This document shows, in pieces, positions 61,994-64,000 of a DNA stretch of 64,000 nucleotides. Positions within the stretch are counted from its first letter, which is position 1. Each line of letters opens with the position of its first letter. This DNA comes from JBPBQZ01 sp050955105 (GTDB taxonomy: Bacteria; Pseudomonadota; Gammaproteobacteria; Burkholderiales; Burkholderiaceae), in assembly GCA_050955105.1 (NCBI GenBank), contig JBPBQZ010000087.1:9739-73738 (forward strand), in the 5' to 3' direction. The translations under genes were made by a program, and so were the position numbers. A model generated the notes under the pieces. The model was given only the letters and a program-made list of their open reading frames with translations, was not told where the DNA came from and did not search any database.

Positions 61994-62329
61994 ATGCTCG
62001 AATTATTCACAGCGGCCGCGCTATTTGCAGTAACCGCGGTGGCGGAAATCGTCGGCTGCTATTTGCCATGGCTGGTCATCAAGCAGCACAAACCAATATG
62101 GCTGCTGGTGCCTGCCGCGGTCTCGCTGGCCCTGTTCGTTTATCTATTGACGCTGCACCCGACCGCTGCCGGACGAACCTATGCCGCTTACGGCGGCATG
62201 TACATCGTCGTCGCGCTGGCCTGGCTGGCATTCGTCGACGGCGTGTCGCTGACGCGTTGGGACATGGTGGGCGCCGCCGTGGCGCTGGTCGGCATGGCGG
62301 TGATTGTATTGCAGCCTGCGGTCCATTAG
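61994..62329 (+). CDS. ynfA: YnfA-family (UPF0060) small membrane protein
   Basis: 111 residues with four predicted membrane helices (AALFAVTAVAEIVGCYLPWL, LVPAAVSLALFVYLLTL, YAAYGGMYIVVALAWLAFVD, MVGAAVALVGMAVIVL). The signature AVAEIVGCYLPW and AYGGMYI identify the family, a DMT/SMR-like group of putative small exporters. It has a GGGAGATG ribosome site. Divergent from the chorismate mutase gene. Confidence 0.92.
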   Translation: MLELFTAAALFAVTAVAEIVGCYLPWLVIKQHKPIWLLVPAAVSLALFVYLLTLHPTAAGRTYAAYGGMYIVVALAWLAFVDGVSLTRWDMVGAAVALVGMAVIVLQPAVH

Positions 62330-62370
62330 TTGCAGCGTGGCCCAGTAGAACCGCGTTCGCTGCCTACAAC

Positions 62371-62393
62371 ATAGATAGCTTGCTAGCTATTCT
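62371..62393. promoter_or_regulatory. Candidate MarR operator
   Basis: ATAGATAGCTTGCTAGCTATTCT, an imperfect palindrome with TAGC-type half sites 23 bp before the MarR start, in the position expected for autoregulation. Followed by TTAACTTGGTTAAAATTC, AT-rich promoter-like DNA. Confidence 0.4.
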
Positions 62394-62415
62394 TAACTTG
62401 GTTAAAATTCGGCGC

Positions 62416-62862
62416 ATGTCGACCATTCATGCGCTGCGCCTCACGGTCAGCACCGCGCTCGTCGCGGCAAGCCGCCAGTGGCGGCGCACCTGCCACAACG
62501 TTCTCACGGCCTACGGCGTGTCCGAAGCCTGCGCCACGCCGCTGCTGCATACCGGGCGTCTGGGCGATGGCGTGCGGCAGGTCACGCTGGCGGCCGCCGT
62601 CGGCATCGAAGGGCCGTCGTTGGTGCGCTTGCTCGACCAGCTCTGCGCCGCCGACCTGGTGCGGCGCGAAGACGACCCAGCCGATGGTCGCGCCAAAACC
62701 ATCTGGCTCACCGATGCCGGTCGCGCTACCAACGCCAAAATCGAAGCCAGGTTGGTCGAGTTGCGCGCCAGTGCCCTGAAGGGCGTTTCCAAGGAAGACC
62801 TCGAAGCCACGCTGCGAGTGTTACGCGTTTTCATTGCCAGTTCGGAAGTGACCCCTGGATGA
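62416..62862 (+). CDS. MarR-family regulator of an efflux pump
   Basis: 148 residues. Winged helix-turn-helix with VTLAAAVGIEGPSLVRLLDQ (recognition helix) and the wing RREDDPADGRAKTIWLTDAG. It is followed 29 bp later by an EmrB/DHA2 exporter on the same strand, so it probably represses that transporter and responds to its substrates. The upstream palindrome supports autoregulation. Confidence 0.88.
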   Translation: MSTIHALRLTVSTALVAASRQWRRTCHNVLTAYGVSEACATPLLHTGRLGDGVRQVTLAAAVGIEGPSLVRLLDQLCAADLVRREDDPADGRAKTIWLTDAGRATNAKIEARLVELRASALKGVSKEDLEATLRVLRVFIASSEVTPG

Positions 62863-62891
62863 ACGCGCGATCGCTGTCGAGACCCTGATTT

Positions 62892-64000
62892 ATGCCGGAC
62901 ATCGCCAATTCCTCCAGCGGCGAGAACGCCGCGTTCAATATTGATCTGAAAACGCGCATCTTCCTGACGGCCTCCGTCATGTTGGCGACCGTGATGCAGG
63001 TGCTGGACACCACCATCGCGAACGTTGCGCTGCCGCATATGCAAGGCAGTTTGTCGGCGACGCAAGATCAGATCAGCTGGGTGCTCACGTCGTACATCGT
63101 CGCTTCGGCAATCGCGATGCCACTGACCGGCTGGATGGTGGGGCGCTATGGGCGCAAGCGCGTTTTCATGGCTTCGGTGGTCGGCTTCACCTTGGCGTCG
63201 GTTGCCTGCGGCCTCTCCGCCTCACTGATTGAAATCGTTGGCGCGCGCCTGTTGCAAGGCGTCTGCGGCGCCGCGCTCGTGCCGTTGTCGCAAGCCGTCA
63301 TGCTCGATATCAACCCGCGTGAGAAGCATGGTCAGGCCATGGCCATCTGGGGCATCGGCGTCACGCTGGGCCCGATTCTCGGCCCGACCTTGGGCGGCTG
63401 GCTGACCGACAGCTTCAATTGGCGCTGGGTGTTCTACGTCAACGTGCCCATCGGCATTCTGGTCAGCGTGGGCATTCTCATCTTCATGAGCGAGACCACG
63501 CGCGCGCCGGCGCGCAAGCTTGATTTCTTCGGCTTCGCCACCTTGAGCATTGCGATCGGCGCGCTCCAGCTATTTCTCGATCGCGGCGAAATCAAGGACT
63601 GGTTCGATTCGGTGGAAATCTGGATCGAATTGCTGGCCGCGACGATATCGTTCGCCTGCTTCCTCGCGCACACCATGACCGCGCAAACCACGTCGTTTTT
63701 CAACCGAGCGCTGGCGTCGGACCGGAATTACGTGACCGGTTGCGGTATCTACTTTTTATTGGGACTGGTGCTGTATGCCACGCGCGCGCTGTTGCCGCCG
63801 CTGCTGCAGAACGTCTTGAACTATTCGACGATCGACTCCGGGCTGGTGACCGCGCCGAGCGGCGTGGGGTCGATGTTTGCGATGATCGCGGCCGGGCGAC
63901 TGGTCAGTATGATGAAAGCGCGCGACCTGATCATCATCGGCTTTGCGATCACCGCGTTTTCGCTATGGCAGATGTGCGGCTACAACTTGGCGATGGGGAA
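62892..64000 (+). CDS. EmrB/QacA-type (DHA2) MFS multidrug exporter, C-terminus outside window
   Basis: Fourteen-helix proton-driven exporter; about 369 residues are inside the window. Motifs are VMQVLDTTIANVALPHMQGS (motif D1), GRYGRKRVFM (motif A), GARLLQGVCGAALVPLSQAV and WGIGVTLGPILGPTLGGWLT (motif C, antiporter). An EmrA-like membrane-fusion partner would be expected nearby but is not between the regulator and this gene. The frame continues past base 64000. Confidence 0.93.
   Translation, partial: MPDIANSSSGENAAFNIDLKTRIFLTASVMLATVMQVLDTTIANVALPHMQGSLSATQDQISWVLTSYIVASAIAMPLTGWMVGRYGRKRVFMASVVGFTLASVACGLSASLIEIVGARLLQGVCGAALVPLSQAVMLDINPREKHGQAMAIWGIGVTLGPILGPTLGGWLTDSFNWRWVFYVNVPIGILVSVGILIFMSETTRAPARKLDFFGFATLSIAIGALQLFLDRGEIKDWFDSVEIWIELLAATISFACFLAHTMTAQTTSFFNRALASDRNYVTGCGIYFLLGLVLYATRALLPPLLQNVLNYSTIDSGLVTAPSGVGSMFAMIAAGRLVSMMKARDLIIIGFAITAFSLWQMCGYNLAMG

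Noticed and set aside
1..64000. CRISPR arrays
   Set aside because: No regularly spaced identical repeats. The only short spaced repeats are the three iterons at 37159-37222, which belong to the replication origin.

Overview
The window looks like a chromosome segment from a betaproteobacterium of the order Burkholderiales, most likely Burkholderiaceae. The housekeeping block hemW-rdgB-rph-yicC-gmk-rpoZ-spoT-greB, the high GC content and the family variants support this. I cannot name the species from sequence alone.

Left chromosome (1-10562). A carbon-phosphorus lyase cluster dominates: phnM (cut by the window edge) and the repressor phnF on the minus strand, then tightly overlapping phnG-H-I-J-K-L on the plus strand. 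A decayed second phnM-like gene follows phnL. Next come a hybrid histidine kinase, a MEDS-domain sensor protein, a carboxymuconolactone decarboxylase family protein and a small MFS transporter fossil.

Genomic island (about 10563-50936). A 15-bp copy of the 3' end of a tRNA-Ser(UGA) gene lies at 10563, and the intact tRNA is at 50923-51010 with a P4-type tyrosine integrase beside it. The roughly 40 kb between them is an integrated element. Its backbone is that of a Tn4371/IncP-like conjugative element: trbB-C-D-E-J-K-L/I, traG, a DUF3363 relaxase, traF, parA, repA with an iteron/DnaA-box origin, and a radC remnant. The mobility machinery is broken in several independent ways. A deletion fuses trbL to trbI and removes the expected trbF and trbG positions. 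The relaxase carries an in-frame amber codon, and parA and repA each carry a +1 frameshift.

Several probable defence or conflict genes in the same island keep open frames: a single-gene AriA-AriB (PARIS-like) ATPase-Toprim fusion, an Mrr-like nuclease, a HEPN protein, a two-gene RelA/SpoT-domain operon with a near-perfect palindrome in its promoter region, a TrlF-like PHP-ATPase, a phospholipase-D-like nuclease and a DUF6516/HTH toxin-antitoxin-like pair. Long intergenic stretches in the island carry a degenerate, dispersed repeat family. I read the region as an immobilised element kept as a defence island, which is an inference.

Right chromosome (50923-64000). tRNA-Ser and a small lipoprotein precede hemW-rdgB-rph (minus) and yicC-gmk, rpoZ and spoT (plus). 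Then come greB, tRNA-Arg(ACG) with a strong terminator, several small or exported hypothetical proteins, a secreted chorismate mutase, ynfA, and a MarR regulator followed by an EmrB/DHA2 drug exporter that runs off the window end.
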